From assembly GCA_019056435.1 (NCBI GenBank), contig CP077641.1, positions 4,216,001-4,280,000 of the forward strand: 64,000 bases of DNA, in the 5' to 3' direction. The position numbers were made by a program, and so were the translations under genes. Below the pieces are notes generated by a model. That model saw only the letters and a program-made list of their open reading frames with translations, was not told where the DNA came from and searched no databases. The stretch is from Stutzerimonas stutzeri (GTDB lineage: Bacteria; Pseudomonadota; Gammaproteobacteria; Pseudomonadales; Pseudomonadaceae). Shown here in pieces: positions 39,859 through 51,861 of this stretch (the first letter of the stretch is position 1; every line of letters starts with the position of its first letter).

Positions 39859-41924
39859 ATGCGCCCTCTGCCGCCCGTTAGTCCTCTTATCCTAGCCCTT
39901 TGTTTCGGACTGCTCGCTCCCGTTGTACAAGCGGAACCTAAAGTCCCGATCCGACTGGATGGTCAACCGCTGCAGCCGACCTGGGAAACCCTGGCGGACG
40001 ATCGTTTCGCGACCATCCTCGAGCTGACCGAAGGTCAACTTCGACTCGGCGATGACGCGGCCCGGCCGGAGCCGTTGAAACCCTTCCTGCGGCACTCGCT
40101 GACAACCGGCAGCGGCTACGAATTCAGCGTGACCGACGCGGGCCGCTATCGCCTGCTGGTGCAGACCGGCGAGGACGCCAGCCTGCGTTTGCTGCCGATC
40201 CGTCAGCACCGCGAGCCGCCCGAGCCGGTCTGCCAGCCCTGGAGCGGCGGTGCCGTGCAGGTGCCCGTGACCGGTGTCTTCGAGAACGGCCAGCGGCTGC
40301 GCGACGCCTACAGCGGCGACACCGCCATCGTCGGGAACGGACAGGTCGAGCTGACCCCGGCGCCTGGCAGCGACGGCCTGCTGCTGATCGAAGCGGCCGA
40401 TCTTCCTCCTGCGCCGCCGCGTGACTGGCGCAATGCGACCGTCTACTTCGTCCTCACCGATCGCTTCGCCAATGGCGACCCGCGCAACGACCGCAGCTAT
40501 GGCCGCATGCCCGACGGCGAGCAGGAAATCGGCACCTTTCACGGCGGTGATCTCAAGGGGCTGACCGGCAAGCTGGATTACCTGGCCGAACTGGGCATCG
40601 ATGCCCTTTGGATCAGCGCGCCGTACGAGCAGATCCACGGCTGGGTCGGTGGCGGCGACGACGGCGACTTCCGTCACTACGCCTATCACGGTTACTACCC
40701 GCTCGATTACACCCAGCTCGATGCCAACATGGGCAGCGAAAACGATCTGCGTGCGCTGATCGGCGAAGCTCATGCACGGGGCATCCGCGTGCTGTTCGAC
40801 GTCGTGCTCAACCACGCCGGCTATTCGACACTCGCCGACATGCAGCATTTCGGTTTCGGCGCGCTGCGCGAAGGCATGGCACAGTACCTCCCCGCGCGCT
40901 GGACGCGCTGGCAGCCGGAATCGCACGAGAACCTGCACGCATACCACAACCTCATCGACTACGAGCACCCCGACTGGGCACGCTGGTGGGGCAAGGACTG
41001 GGTACGCGCCGGCATCGCGGACTACCCGGCTGCGCCGAGCGTGCTGGTCGATCCCCTTCAGGGGTCCTCGCCTTCCTGCCCGACTTTCGCACCGAGCGCG
41101 ACACGCCGGTGGGCTTGCCGCATTTCCTGCGCCACAAACAACCGACGCGGGCCGTCGAGCTCGACGGTTATCGCGTCCGCGACTATCTCACCGAGTGGCT
41201 GACGCACTGGGTGCGTGAGTATGGCGTCGATGGGTTTCGGGCCGATACCGTCAAGCATGTCGAGAAGGCGACCTGGGCCCAGCTGCGCGACCAAGCCGAG
41301 CAGGCGCGGCGCGACTGGTCCGCGGCCAATCCAGCCGACCCGATGGCCGGCGAGCCGTTCTGGATGGTCGGCGAAGTCTTCGGTCATGGCCCGGCGCCCA
41401 GCGACTACCAGACCAACGGCTTCGACGCGCTGATCAACTTCGCCTTCCAGAAGGAGGTGGCCGGCCCGGGCAGCGACTGTCTGCGTCGCGCCGAGTCAGG
41501 CTACCGGCAGTATGCCGACCTGCTCGCCCGCCACCCCGGGCACAACTTCATGAGCTATGGCTCCTCCCATGACACTGCGCTGTTCAGCGCCGAGCACGGC
41601 GGCGACTTGGCGCTTCAGCGGGGCCTGGCCAACGCCTTGCTCCTGAGCCCGGGCGCGGTACAGATCTACTACGGCGACGAGAGTGCGCGGGCCTTCGGCC
41701 CTACCGGCTCGGATCCGTTCCAGGGCACCCGCTCGGACATGAACTGGGACGACCACCACACCCCACGGATTGCCGCGCTGCTGGCGCACTGGCAGCGTCT
41801 CGGGCAATTCCGGGCACGGCATCCGGCCATCGGCGGCGGCACTCACCGGCAGCTTTCCGAGGCGCCCTACGCCTTTGTGCGTCAACAGGGCGAGGACCGT
41901 GTCATCGTGGTCCAGGCGCGTTGA
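39859..41924 (+). CDS. malS: Periplasmic alpha-amylase MalS-like (frameshifted)
   Basis: A GH13 alpha-amylase of about 688 residues with a signal peptide (MRPLPPVSPLILALCFGLLAPVVQA), an N-terminal beta domain and a catalytic barrel (VYFVLTDRFANGDP, DGFRADTVKHV, MVGEVFGHG, GSSHDTALF). E. coli MalS has 676 residues and cuts long maltodextrins in the periplasm. The frame breaks at the G4 run 41061-41064; adding one G reads LQGVLAFLPDFRTERDTPVG. Divergent from malE across putative MalT sites. Confidence 0.87.
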
Positions 41925-41946
41925 GCCTGCAGAGGAGTGCGACGCC

Positions 41947-43082
41947 ATGACACCCGAGCAGCAACGCCACGCCGAGCAACTCTCATTCGTCGCCAGCGGC
42001 GCGGAGCTGGAAATCGGCACCCCAGCCGATTGCCCCCTGCCGCTGGATCGCCTGATAAGCGTCCGCGGCGACGAGCCCTGGGTGCGCGAACGCTTCGACG
42101 GCGGGCTGACCGCCCAGGTCTACCGCGTGCATGCAGACGGACGGGACTGGACCCTCAAGCGTGCCCGCGCGCGATGCAAGGTGCAGAACCTGGATGGCCA
42201 GACCAGCTTCCTCAACGAGATCCAAAGGCGCGCCGACCTTCGCGCGCTCAAGCGCGATCCGTCGCTCGCCGAACGGCTGGAATCCATCGTCGACACCCGC
42301 TACGCCAGCTACCGCCACGGTGTGCTGCTGTCCCCCTGGATCGACGGTACGCCGATCCAGGCCTGGAGCGAACGCCAGCTCCTGCAGCTCTTCGATACGC
42401 TGGTCGCCCTGCTGCTCGGTGGGCTCTTCGAATGGGACCTGTGCCCGGGTAACACCCTCGACGACGGTCAGGTACGCCTGTTCGACTTCGGCTACATGTA
42501 TCGCTTCGATCCGCTGCGCGCGTTCAACAGCAACGGCACCGCGACGCCACAGTTCCACGCCGCCGAACGCTTCGAGACCCGGCAGTATTTCGCCCACCTG
42601 CTCGTGTTGGAAACCCAGGGCGAGGCCGCTGCACTGGCGGCTTTCGAGCTGGAAAAGCGCATCGCCATCGAGGCCTATCGGCAATTGCGCGTCGCGCTCG
42701 CGAAACGCGGCGCCAGCGGCGAAGTGCTGCACTGGCTCGACTCGATAGGTCAGCAATGGACGCAGGGGCTTAAGGCAGGCCGCGAAGCGCTGTACCTGAA
42801 TGAAGCCTGGCGCTCGCACTGGCTCGATCTGCAGGACGACCTCCACGGCCAGACCTGCACCGCCTCGACCTCGCATGCATCGACTGGCTGCAGGCAACCG
42901 TCGAGCACCGCTACCGCGACCTGCAGGCCGTGGCAGCGGTCGCACCGGCCGATCTGCTGCTGGCCCGCCTGCGAAAGGCACGACGCCTGGCGGTTCGCTG
43001 GCAACTAGCGTCCCCCCAGAGCATAGTGTTCGCTTACCGCCCAGCTTCAGGGCACAGCTGCTTCAAGAAGCCGGCGCCTTAA
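41947..43082 (+). CDS. Kinase-like protein, APH/protein-kinase fold (frameshifted)
   Basis: About 378 residues. It has kinase-like elements: a Gly-containing N-lobe strand then Lys (GGLTAQVYRV, WTLKRAR), a catalytic-loop-like DLCPGNTLDD and an FDFGYM that matches DFG. These fit small-molecule kinases of the aminoglycoside phosphotransferase/RIO-like superfamily. The frame breaks near 42850 (one base missing); the repaired tail reads DLHRLDLACIDWLQATVEHR and ends at 43082. It follows malS by 22 bases, suggesting an operon and a sugar-related substrate, which is inference. As written the first frame ends at 43008. Confidence 0.6.
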
Positions 43083-43125
43083 GGTATCGCCCGACACCCC
43101 TCGACATCCCGAAGCCCTGAACGAC

Positions 43126-43146
43126 GCCCGGCGTGACACGCCGGGC
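43126..43146. terminator. Hairpin between converging kinase-like and amylase genes
   Basis: GCCCGGCG and CGCCGGGC pair around a five-base loop. No strong T tract on either strand. It lies midway in the 128-base spacer. Confidence 0.5.
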
Positions 43147-43210
43147 CCGCTACGCCTGGCCTCGCTGCACAGGCGTAACGGATGGTTCACCTGAAGGGCC
43201 CAGCTGCTCG

Positions 43211-44874
43211 TCAGAACGAGCCCTGGGTCGAAACCCCTTCCGCACTCATGAAGCGATTGTTGCCGCCGGGCTGCCACGTCTTGACGTCGGTCGGGCGGGT
43301 TTCACTGCGCACGATGCATTTCCACTCCACGGCCTGCTCGGCTGGCAACGCGAGCGTGCCCGCCCAGGTCGGATAACGGCTGACATCGGTCAGTCGCACC
43401 GCGCCCGCCGGGCTCCAGTTGCCGAGTTCGGTCAGATTGCCGACTGCATAGACGCTGTCACCTGGCTGCGTCACACCGTTGTCGCAGCGGAAGTCGACAT
43501 TGACCAGCCCTTCGCCACCATCCCCGCCACCCGTGCTGCCGGTCGTCCAGATGCGCACCTGGCCGCTGTCCTCGTCAAGCGCCGGGTTGAAGCTACCGCT
43601 GGCGACCTGCGACGGGTCCTGCAGATCCGAGCCCAGCGCGACCACCAGCGTCTGCGCCGTGCCGCGGACCGTCGCCACCAGCCCCGAGTAGCCGCTATGG
43701 AACTCGATCGCCGAATCGGCCCGCACACCCGCCGCACGGCGAATCCGGATCAGCTCGCGAATCAGCTCGCCGTGCCCCCAGTCGTACATGTGCGACCAGT
43801 ACACCACCGGCGTTCCCGGGCTGGAGAGGATGTAGGCGTAGGCCTGTCGCACTAGGTCGTCACGCAGCGGCCAGTGGTGCTGCCCGCCGTTCTGCCCGGG
43901 GAGTAACCGGTGTCATGGTTGTCGACGAAGGTCACCGCAACTTCGCGCCAACGCGCGTCGGGATTGCCGTTAAGGCCGTTCTTCCAGTCGGCGATGGCGC
44001 CGTTCTGCATGCGCTCCTTGAGGGCGAAGTCGAATACCGGGCACTTGGCGCGGTCGGACCATTCCTTGATGACCTGCTGCCAACTCGCGGTGTTGCGCCA
44101 GTCCCAGCTGGGATATTCGGCCGGTGCCTTCCAGAGTTCGCCCACGCAGAACGCATCATCGTGCGCAGCGCTCATCCAGCTGTCGACCCGCTCACCGGCG
44201 TAACCGCGCACGAAGTCGAAGCGGAAACCGCCGGCGCCATACTGGCTGCGCAGGTTGGAGAATTCATCGCGGAACATCCCGTACACCTGCGGATTGCCGG
44301 TGTTGAGATCGGCATCGCCTCCAATGAAACGATCGCCGTCGTCGCAGTCGTTGGGGTAGTTGCCAGGATCGGCACAATCATCGCGCCAGAACCCCTGGCC
44401 GGCCGGCAAGTTGATTTCCTTGTCCGGGTAGCCGCGGTTCATGTGGTTGGGCACCACATCGTAGAGGACCTTCACTTGCGCAGCGTTGAGTGCGCCGGCC
44501 GCCTGCCGCAGCTGGGCATCGCTGCCGTAGCGGCCGTTCTTGTTGAAGTCGTGCCAGAAATAACCTTCGCCGCCACCGGAAGTGGCGCCGTCGCTCCAGC
44601 TGGAAAAATCGCGCCAGGGCACCGGCATCCAGATTGCGCTGAAGCCATCGGCGGCGATGGTGGGCGCCATGTCACGCAAGGTGTCGTACCAGTTGCCGGG
44701 CGACTCGCGGACGACGTTCCAGTGAAATCCCTGAAGGATGATTTCGTCGCCGCCGTGATAGCGAACCCCGCCAGGGCTCTTGCCAGCCAGATCGGCGGCC
44801 TGGGCCGAGCCCAGGGTCAGCAACAGGGAGGAGACCGCCAGGGCCAGGCGGGCAGGATACAAGGGATGTTTCAT
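43211..44874 (-). CDS. amyP: Maltotetraose-forming amylase (glucan 1,4-alpha-maltotetraohydrolase; frameshifted)
   Basis: A secreted exo-amylase that releases maltotetraose from starch (EC 3.2.1.60), about 554 residues. From AGKSPGGVRYHGGDEIILQG on it closely matches the known P. stutzeri enzyme. The GH13 residues are visible in GGFRFDFVRGYA, CVGELWK and FVDNHDTG. A C-terminal CBM20 starch-binding domain (from about residue 450; GDSVYAVGNLTELGNWSP) follows. The start at 44874 gives a clean signal peptide. The frame breaks at the G4 run 43898-43901; adding one base rejoins GYSPGQNGGQHHW to the rest. Confidence 0.93.
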
Positions 44875-45239
44875 CGAAGTTGCTCCACGCTTGTCATTGT
44901 TTTGTGGGCACCCGACTGCGGCCACCGGCGTTCGCGATGACCGGGCGCAGACGGTCATCGGGACGATCACCGTCGGATCCAGCCTGCCCCGCCTCCTCCA
45001 CCGACCATACCTCCCCGACTGTTTTTTCAGGGCTTAGTGGCCAGGCGTAGTCCTCGCATCGCCCTGGCCCGATGCCCTCCGCCCCTGCTACGCCCCGGCG
45101 CTCCGCCTCGAAAAAACGACCGGGAGGATGTTGCGAACGTCGCCGATCCGCAGGCTTTCGTGCACCGCCAGCCCGCCTTGACCGCGAGTCTGGCGCCACG
45201 GCTGGCAGTACCTAACAACAAGAACAAAGGACTTTCGCG
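44875..45239. other. Divergent promoter region amyP/lamB
   Basis: 365 bases without a gene. It contains GGGGCGTAG facing amyP (minus, 45096-45088) and GGGAGGATG facing lamB (plus, 45122-45130), the mirror of the malE/malS arrangement. Confidence 0.6.
45088..45135. promoter_or_regulatory. Putative MalT sites, set 3 (amyP/lamB)
   Basis: GGGGCGTAG on the minus strand (45096-45088) lies about 214 bases before the amyP start. GGGAGGATGTTGCG on the plus strand (45122-45135) lies about 105 bases before the lamB start. The same GGATGTTGCG extension is seen in set 1. Confidence 0.6.
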
Positions 45240-46533
<1,294 letters not shown>

Positions 46534-46594
46534 GGGACGGCGCCCCGCATGGGGCGCCCGCTTGACTTCTCGTTCCGCCGCTCCAAGCGGATTT

Positions 46595-46661
46595 AGCCCC
46601 GGCTTGCCGGTTGCAGGACGGTTGCGCAGCGCCTCCGCCGCCTGCACCGGGGCTCTTTTTT
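46595..46661 (+). terminator. Terminator/attenuator between lamB and malM
   Basis: AGCCCCGG (46595-46602) pairs with CCGGGGCT (46647-46654), followed by six T. The long loop can form inner hairpins. A simple GC hairpin also lies at 46539-46558. Either would reduce malM relative to lamB expression. malM begins 19 bases after the T tract. Confidence 0.6.
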
Positions 46662-46679
46662 GACCTGCGAGGTTTATCC

Positions 46680-47603
46680 ATGTCCCCCTTTCGAATCGCC
46701 ACCTGGCTGTTCGGCTTCGGCCTGCTGGCCGGCTGCGCCACGGACTCGCTGCGGCGGGTCGATACCTTGAGCCCGGCCCCTGCTCCTTCGACGATACCGG
46801 TCGAGCAGGCACGCGCCGAACTGGAGGCCCAACCCCTCTGTTGTGGCACTCTGCGCGAGCTGCCCTATCAACCCGTCCCGCTGGATTTCATCGGCAACGT
46901 GGAAATCGGCCCTGACGCGCCGGCCTTCGCCTTCGACAGTGGCAAGAGTTTCTTTCGCGCGTTCGAGCTACCGGCCGGGGATCGTTCCTTCGAAATTCGC
47001 TTGTACAGCCAGGCTGGCAACACTGTGCTGGCGCCACGCGCCATGGTGCTCGACAGCCAGTTCCGCATGACCCGCCTGCTGGATGCGGACGACTTCATGT
47101 ACGTTCCGGCCAGCGGCTTCAAGGGCGACAGCCTGGACGCGCGACTGCGCATCGACCGGCTCTACGCAGGACACCCCGCCAGCGAGCGCTACCTGATCCT
47201 CTACACCAGCGAGCAGCAAATGAGCGGCCAGACCCAGCTGGAGCACCCGGCCAAGGCCTATGCCCGAGCGCTGGGCAACCAGCCACCGAACATCGCCGAT
47301 CCGATTGCGCGGCATTCACCGGCTGGCGTGGTGCGCATGGTTCTGGTCGCCGATCGTGAAGCCGGCCAACAGGCCGGGCACTACGTCCCGCCCTACAGCA
47401 CCGGACGTGAAATGGGTGTGGAGATGGCCGGTGAAAAAGCGCCTGCCGTGCTGCCGGAGACCCGGGCGTATTACCGGCAGGGCATCGACGCGGCGCTGGC
47501 CGCGAAGGACGTGGAGCGTGCCTTGCGCCTGGCCGACGAAGCGGCCCGGGTCGGTGACCAGGACGCCAAGGCCTACCTGCTCGAGCGCATCGAAATCCGT
47601 TGA
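46680..47603 (+). CDS. malM: Maltose operon periplasmic lipoprotein MalM
   Basis: A 307-residue lipoprotein (lipobox LLAGC, Cys near residue 16), the same length as E. coli MalM (306). The middle domain (LPYQPVPLDFIGNVEIGPDAPAF, IRLYSQAGNTVLAPRAMVLD) and the end (YYRQGIDAALAAKDVERALRLADEA) match the family. Its role is not fully known; it is a periplasmic protein expressed with LamB. Start ATG 46680; an upstream in-frame ATG at 46611 lies in the terminator. Confidence 0.9.
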   Translation: MSPFRIATWLFGFGLLAGCATDSLRRVDTLSPAPAPSTIPVEQARAELEAQPLCCGTLRELPYQPVPLDFIGNVEIGPDAPAFAFDSGKSFFRAFELPAGDRSFEIRLYSQAGNTVLAPRAMVLDSQFRMTRLLDADDFMYVPASGFKGDSLDARLRIDRLYAGHPASERYLILYTSEQQMSGQTQLEHPAKAYARALGNQPPNIADPIARHSPAGVVRMVLVADREAGQQAGHYVPPYSTGREMGVEMAGEKAPAVLPETRAYYRQGIDAALAAKDVERALRLADEAARVGDQDAKAYLLERIEIR

Positions 47604-47623
47604 ACGATCCGAGGCGACCGTGC

Positions 47624-49502
47624 CTAGCGCCGGTCGCCTCGCAGCCGCGCCACTTCCGCCTGCAGCCGCTGACGGCTGGCTTCGCTCGCGGCGATGGGCG
47701 CACTCGCGACCAAATCGACCTTCGACCAGATCCGCCGGAAGAAGCCCTTGTTCGGGTCGCGGCTGAAAAAGCTGCCCCACAATCCGCCAAGCGCCATGGG
47801 CACGACCGGGACTGAATTGACCTGCAGGATGCGCTCCACCCCGGCCTTGAACTCGTTCATCTCGCCATCGCTGGTGAGCTTGCCCTCGGGAAAGATGCAC
47901 ACCAGCTCGCCCTCCTCGAGGTACCGGCTGATGCGCTCAAACGCTTGATGATAGGTGGCTTCATCCTCCTGGCGCCCGGCAATCGGCACCGCGCCGGCCG
48001 TGCGGAAGATGAAGTTGAGCACTGGCAGGCGGAAAATCTTGTAGTACATGACGAAGCGCACCGGCCGCCGCACCGCCCCGGCGATCAGCAGCGCATCGAC
48101 GAACGAGACATGATTGCAGACCAACACGGCCGGGCCTTCTTCTGGAATGGCCTCGAGCCCACGCTGGCGCATGCGGTACATCGAATGCCCGAGCAGCCAG
48201 ACCAGAAAGCGCATGCTGAACTCGGGCACGATGCTGAAGATGTAGGCGCTGACCGCGACGTTCATCAACGATGCCACGAGAAACAACTGCGGAATGGACA
48301 GCCCCGCAACGCTCAGCAACAGGATCGCGACCAGCGCCGAGCCGACCATGAACAAGGCGTTGAGAATGTTGTTCGCCGCCACCACCCGGGCGCGCTCCTG
48401 TTCAGCCGTGCGCGACTGGATCAGCGCATACAACGGCACGATGTAGAGCCCACCGAACATGCCGATCCCTAGCACCGACAGCAGGATCCACCAGGCCTGG
48501 CCGATCTGCAGCAACCCCAGCCAGTCATGCGGCAGTGCCGCTTGCGGAAAGCCGCCCGAATTCCACCAGAGCAACAACCCGAACAGGGTCAGGCCAAAGG
48601 AGCCGAACGGCACCAGACCAATCTCCACCTTGTGGCCGGACAGCCGTTCGCAGAGCAGCGAGCCCAGCGCGATACCCACCGAGAACACCGTCAGGATCAG
48701 GGTCACGACGGTCTCGTCGCCGTGCAGCAGGTCCTTCGAATAGGCCGGAATCTGGGTCAGGTAGGTGGCCCCGAGAAACCAGAACCAGGAGTTGCCCACC
48801 AGCGAGCGTGACACCGAAAGCCGCTGCCCCAACCCCATGCGCATGATCGCGCCGGTCTGTCGAAAGAGATTGAAGTCCAGCCGCAGCGATGGCAACGAAG
48901 CCCCGGTGGCCGGCACCCCTCGGCTGGCCAGGTAGCCCGCGACAGCGACCAGCACCACGCCAGCGGCGACGAGTTGGGCATAGGCATCGTTGGCCATCAT
49001 TACCCCGGCGGTGATGGTCCCTGCGAGGATCGCCAGGAACGTCCCCATCTCCACCAGTGCGTTGCCCCCGACCAGTTCATGGTTCTCCAGCAGTTTGGGC
49101 AGTACCGAATACTTGACCGGCCCGAACAGCGCGGATTGGGTGCCCATGCAGAACAGCACCACCAGTAGCAGCGGCAGGTTGCCCAGCAACATCCCCCGCG
49201 CCGCCGGCCAGCATGATGACGATCTCGCCGGCCTTGATCGCGCGGATCAGACGCTCCTTGGCGAACTTTTCGCCCAGCTGGCCACCCAGCGCGGAAAACA
49301 GGAAGAACGGCAGGATGAACAGCAGCGCGCAGAGGTTGATGAGCAGGCTGGTGTCGGCATTCGAGCCAATCTTGTAGAGGATCGCCAGAATCAACGCCTG
49401 CTTGAACAGGTTATCGTTGAAGGCGCCGGACAGCTGGGTCAGAAAGAACGGCAGGAAGCGACGCTTGCCGAACAGGGTGAACTGCGAGTGAGGCGTGCTC
49501 AT
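47624..49502 (-). CDS. MFS transporter fused to a phospholipid acyltransferase domain (frameshifted)
   Basis: About 625 residues. The first 420 form a 12-helix MFS domain like LplT, a lysophospholipid flippase (QLSGAFNDNLFKQALILAILY). The last 190 form a PlsC-type acyltransferase with the HxxxxD box NHVSFVDALLIAG and the EG box FPEGKLTSDGE. It probably flips and re-acylates lysophospholipid. The frame breaks near 49195-49200 through one extra base; repaired it reads GEIVIMLAAARGMLLGNLPL. As written it splits at 49077/49192. Confidence 0.87.
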
Positions 49503-49600
49503 GGATCCGGTTCCGTGGATGGGACGTCATTGATTGGAGCGCGGCAATTCGTCTCAGGGCACATCGAGCCAACCGCTGACGCGGCGCAGTGCGTGCCAGA

Positions 49601-49927
49601 TCACAGCGGCAGCTGCCCGAACGCCCAGCGCAGCAGGAAGAACCCCAGCAGGCCGCCAGCGATGGTCGCGAGCAGATTACGGGTCACGGCGGCGATAAGG
49701 ATCGACAGTACCCCGGCCAACAAATAGGCATTGCGCCAGTCCAGCGCCCATTCGCCCTGCGGCATCAGCATGCCGGGCACGACGATCGCGGTAAGCACCG
49801 CCACCGGCACGTAGTGCAACCCCTGTTCCACCAGACGTGGAAAGCGCAGGTCCGGCCAGGCGAAAAAGCTGTAACGAATGGCGAAGGTGATCACCAACAT
49901 GCCAAGGATCAGCAACCAGGTCTGCAT
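49601..49927 (-). CDS. azlD: Branched-chain amino acid exporter small subunit AzlD
   Basis: A 108-residue protein with four hydrophobic segments (TWLLILGMLVITFAIRYSFF at the start). It is the usual partner of AzlC in branched-chain amino acid export, as in BrnFE. Its ATG overlaps the azlC stop (TGATG), so translation is coupled. Confidence 0.88.
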   Translation of the reverse strand: MQTWLLILGMLVITFAIRYSFFAWPDLRFPRLVEQGLHYVPVAVLTAIVVPGMLMPQGEWALDWRNAYLLAGVLSILIAAVTRNLLATIAGGLLGFFLLRWAFGQLPL

Positions 49928-50639
49928 CAGGCGATCTCCTCACGTACGCGCCGCTCTTCGCGGCGCTCCAGCCAGACGCCGACCAAGATCCCGGCCAGCG
50001 CCGAGGCGATCAGCCCGAGCTTGTAGGGCAGCGACCAGGTGAGCAGCGCGACGGCGGCCGCCACCATGGCCGAGGCCACCTGGGGCCGGGTTCGCATCAT
50101 CGGCACGGCGATGCCGATGAAGGTGGCAATCATGGCGAAGTCAAGCCCCCAGCTAGCCACGTTCGGCACGGCCTGGCCAAAGGCGATACCGGCCAGCGTC
50201 GCCAACTGCCAGCTCAGGTACATCGTCAATGCCGCGCCCAAAAAGAACCAGTGTTTGTTCGGGGATGCATCGTCCCGCGCATATCGATGCTGAATCACGG
50301 CGAAGGCCTCATCCGTCAGCCAGAACGCCAGCGGCACCGCCAGTGGCTGGGCAGGTGCCGTACGAAGGGTTGCATCGACGCGCTGTAGAGGGCGTGGCGC
50401 AGGTTGACGACGAAGGTGGTCAGCAGCACGACCAGCGCGCCCACCCCACCGGTGATGAGCGTGATGGCGATGAACTGGGCCGAACCGGCGAACACCAGCG
50501 CCGACATCCCCATGGCCTGCCAGCTGGTCAGGCCGGCACCGATCGCCAGCGTGCCGAAGATGATGCCGAAGGGCACGGCACCGACGATCAGCGGCAGAAT
50601 ATCGCGACAGCCATGCAAGAATTCTTGCGAGCGGGACAT
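49927..50639 (-). CDS. azlC: Branched-chain amino acid exporter large subunit AzlC (frameshifted)
   Basis: An integral membrane protein of about 237 residues (GCRDILPLIVGAVPFGIIFG, FAGSAQFIAITLI, NLRHALYSASM are AzlC hallmarks). The frame breaks near 50350, where one base is missing after QPFVRHLP. It continues as PLAVPLAFWLTDEAFAVIQH to the stop at 49927. As written the first frame ends at 50316. Confidence 0.87.
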
Positions 50640-50834
50640 CGGGGCTCCTTAGGGTATGCACCGCAAAAACGACTCACGCGCAGGCACGCGTGAGGGATCG
50701 CCAGTCGAGTGGATGATCACGGGACGACATGCCCGGGAAACGGCAGACATTACCCTAATGCAGGCCTTCAGGGCACGCCGTCAGCGCCGGATCACGCCTG
50801 CCAGAGCGCCGTGCAAAGCAACCGGGGCGCGTCC

Positions 50835-51404
50835 TCAGCCCGTGGGGCCGGCTTCCAGCGCCGCCCGGACCGCCGGCCATTCGCGGTCGGTGATGCTGAA
50901 GAGCACGGTATCGTCCAGGCGCCCATCGGCAAGGCGGCGATGGTTGCGTAGCAGCCCTTCACGCTGCGCGCCGAGCTTCTCGATAGCGCGTTGCGAGCGC
51001 AGGTTGCTGGCCGCCGTCTTGAGTTGCAGGCGCACCAGTTGCCATTCCTCGAACGCGTGCCTGAGCAGCAGGTACTTGATCGAAGCGTTCAGGCCGCTGC
51101 CGTGCTCGGCCTTGTCCAGCCAGGTCCAGCCCAGTTCGGCGGCCGGCAGCAGCGGATTGAACTCGGCAAAACGGGTGGTGCCGACGATGTGGTCGGCCAC
51201 TCGAAGGGTGAAAGCCACGGCGCGTTCTTCACGCTGATCGGTGAGTGCGGTGCGGTACCAGTCCGGCCGCAGCGGGCCGTTCAGGTAGATGAGTTCGTCG
51301 CGATTCCGGTCCGCCAGTTCGACCAGGCTCGGAATGTCTGCCTCCACGAGCGGGTCCAGGCGCAAGGCGCCTCGCTGCAGGGTGACCGGGCGCGGGGTGA
51401 ACAT
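50835..51404 (-). CDS. GNAT-family acetyltransferase, RimJ-like
   Basis: A 189-residue GNAT protein of the RimJ/RimL branch. The LGWTWLDKAEHGSGLNASIKYLLLRHAFE and RLQLKTAASNLRSQRAIEKLGA segments form the acetyl-CoA site. Target unknown. ATG 51404 is chosen because the conserved part starts there; the in-frame ATG at 51605 would add 67 residues of promoter DNA. Confidence 0.82.
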   Translation of the reverse strand: MFTPRPVTLQRGALRLDPLVEADIPSLVELADRNRDELIYLNGPLRPDWYRTALTDQREERAVAFTLRVADHIVGTTRFAEFNPLLPAAELGWTWLDKAEHGSGLNASIKYLLLRHAFEEWQLVRLQLKTAASNLRSQRAIEKLGAQREGLLRNHRRLADGRLDDTVLFSITDREWPAVRAALEAGPTG

Positions 51405-51861
51405 CGTTTTTCTCCTGGCGCTGGGGATGGTTGGCATCGCTGTTGTGATCCCGGACCTCGGCCGAAAGTGCCCGTTGCCGACCACCGTCGATCCGCCAGT
51501 GTCTTGTCTGTGCGGACCGAGGCTGCAACCGGAGCACCGCTTCTGAACGACCGCGGCGTCTACCACGGCACTTTCGCGCGGCGCGGCCGCGACGACCAGC
51601 CTCATGCGACGATGGTCGCAGCCGCGACACGACGGGCTGATTTACTGCGAAACTTCGCGCAGTCATCTACTAATTACGGCAGCGCCCAGTGCCGGACCTT
51701 TTCCAGCCGAGCCAACGCTCGAATCGTCCCGTGTCCCGGTACCGGCTGCATGCGTCAGTCATCCAGGCCAGCCGGCGCGGTTCGCGCCTCGCTGGGCCGG
51801 TGGCCCGGCGCCCCGGTCCGGATCGGTTGGCGCCCTTGTTGTCTTGTCGTCTGGAGTTCGC
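51405..51861. other. Divergent spacer before the sensor kinase gene
   Basis: 457 bases between a leftward acetyltransferase gene and the rightward sensor kinase gene. No convincing gene or RNA hairpin. Promoters for both must lie here, but no consensus element stands out. Confidence 0.4.
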
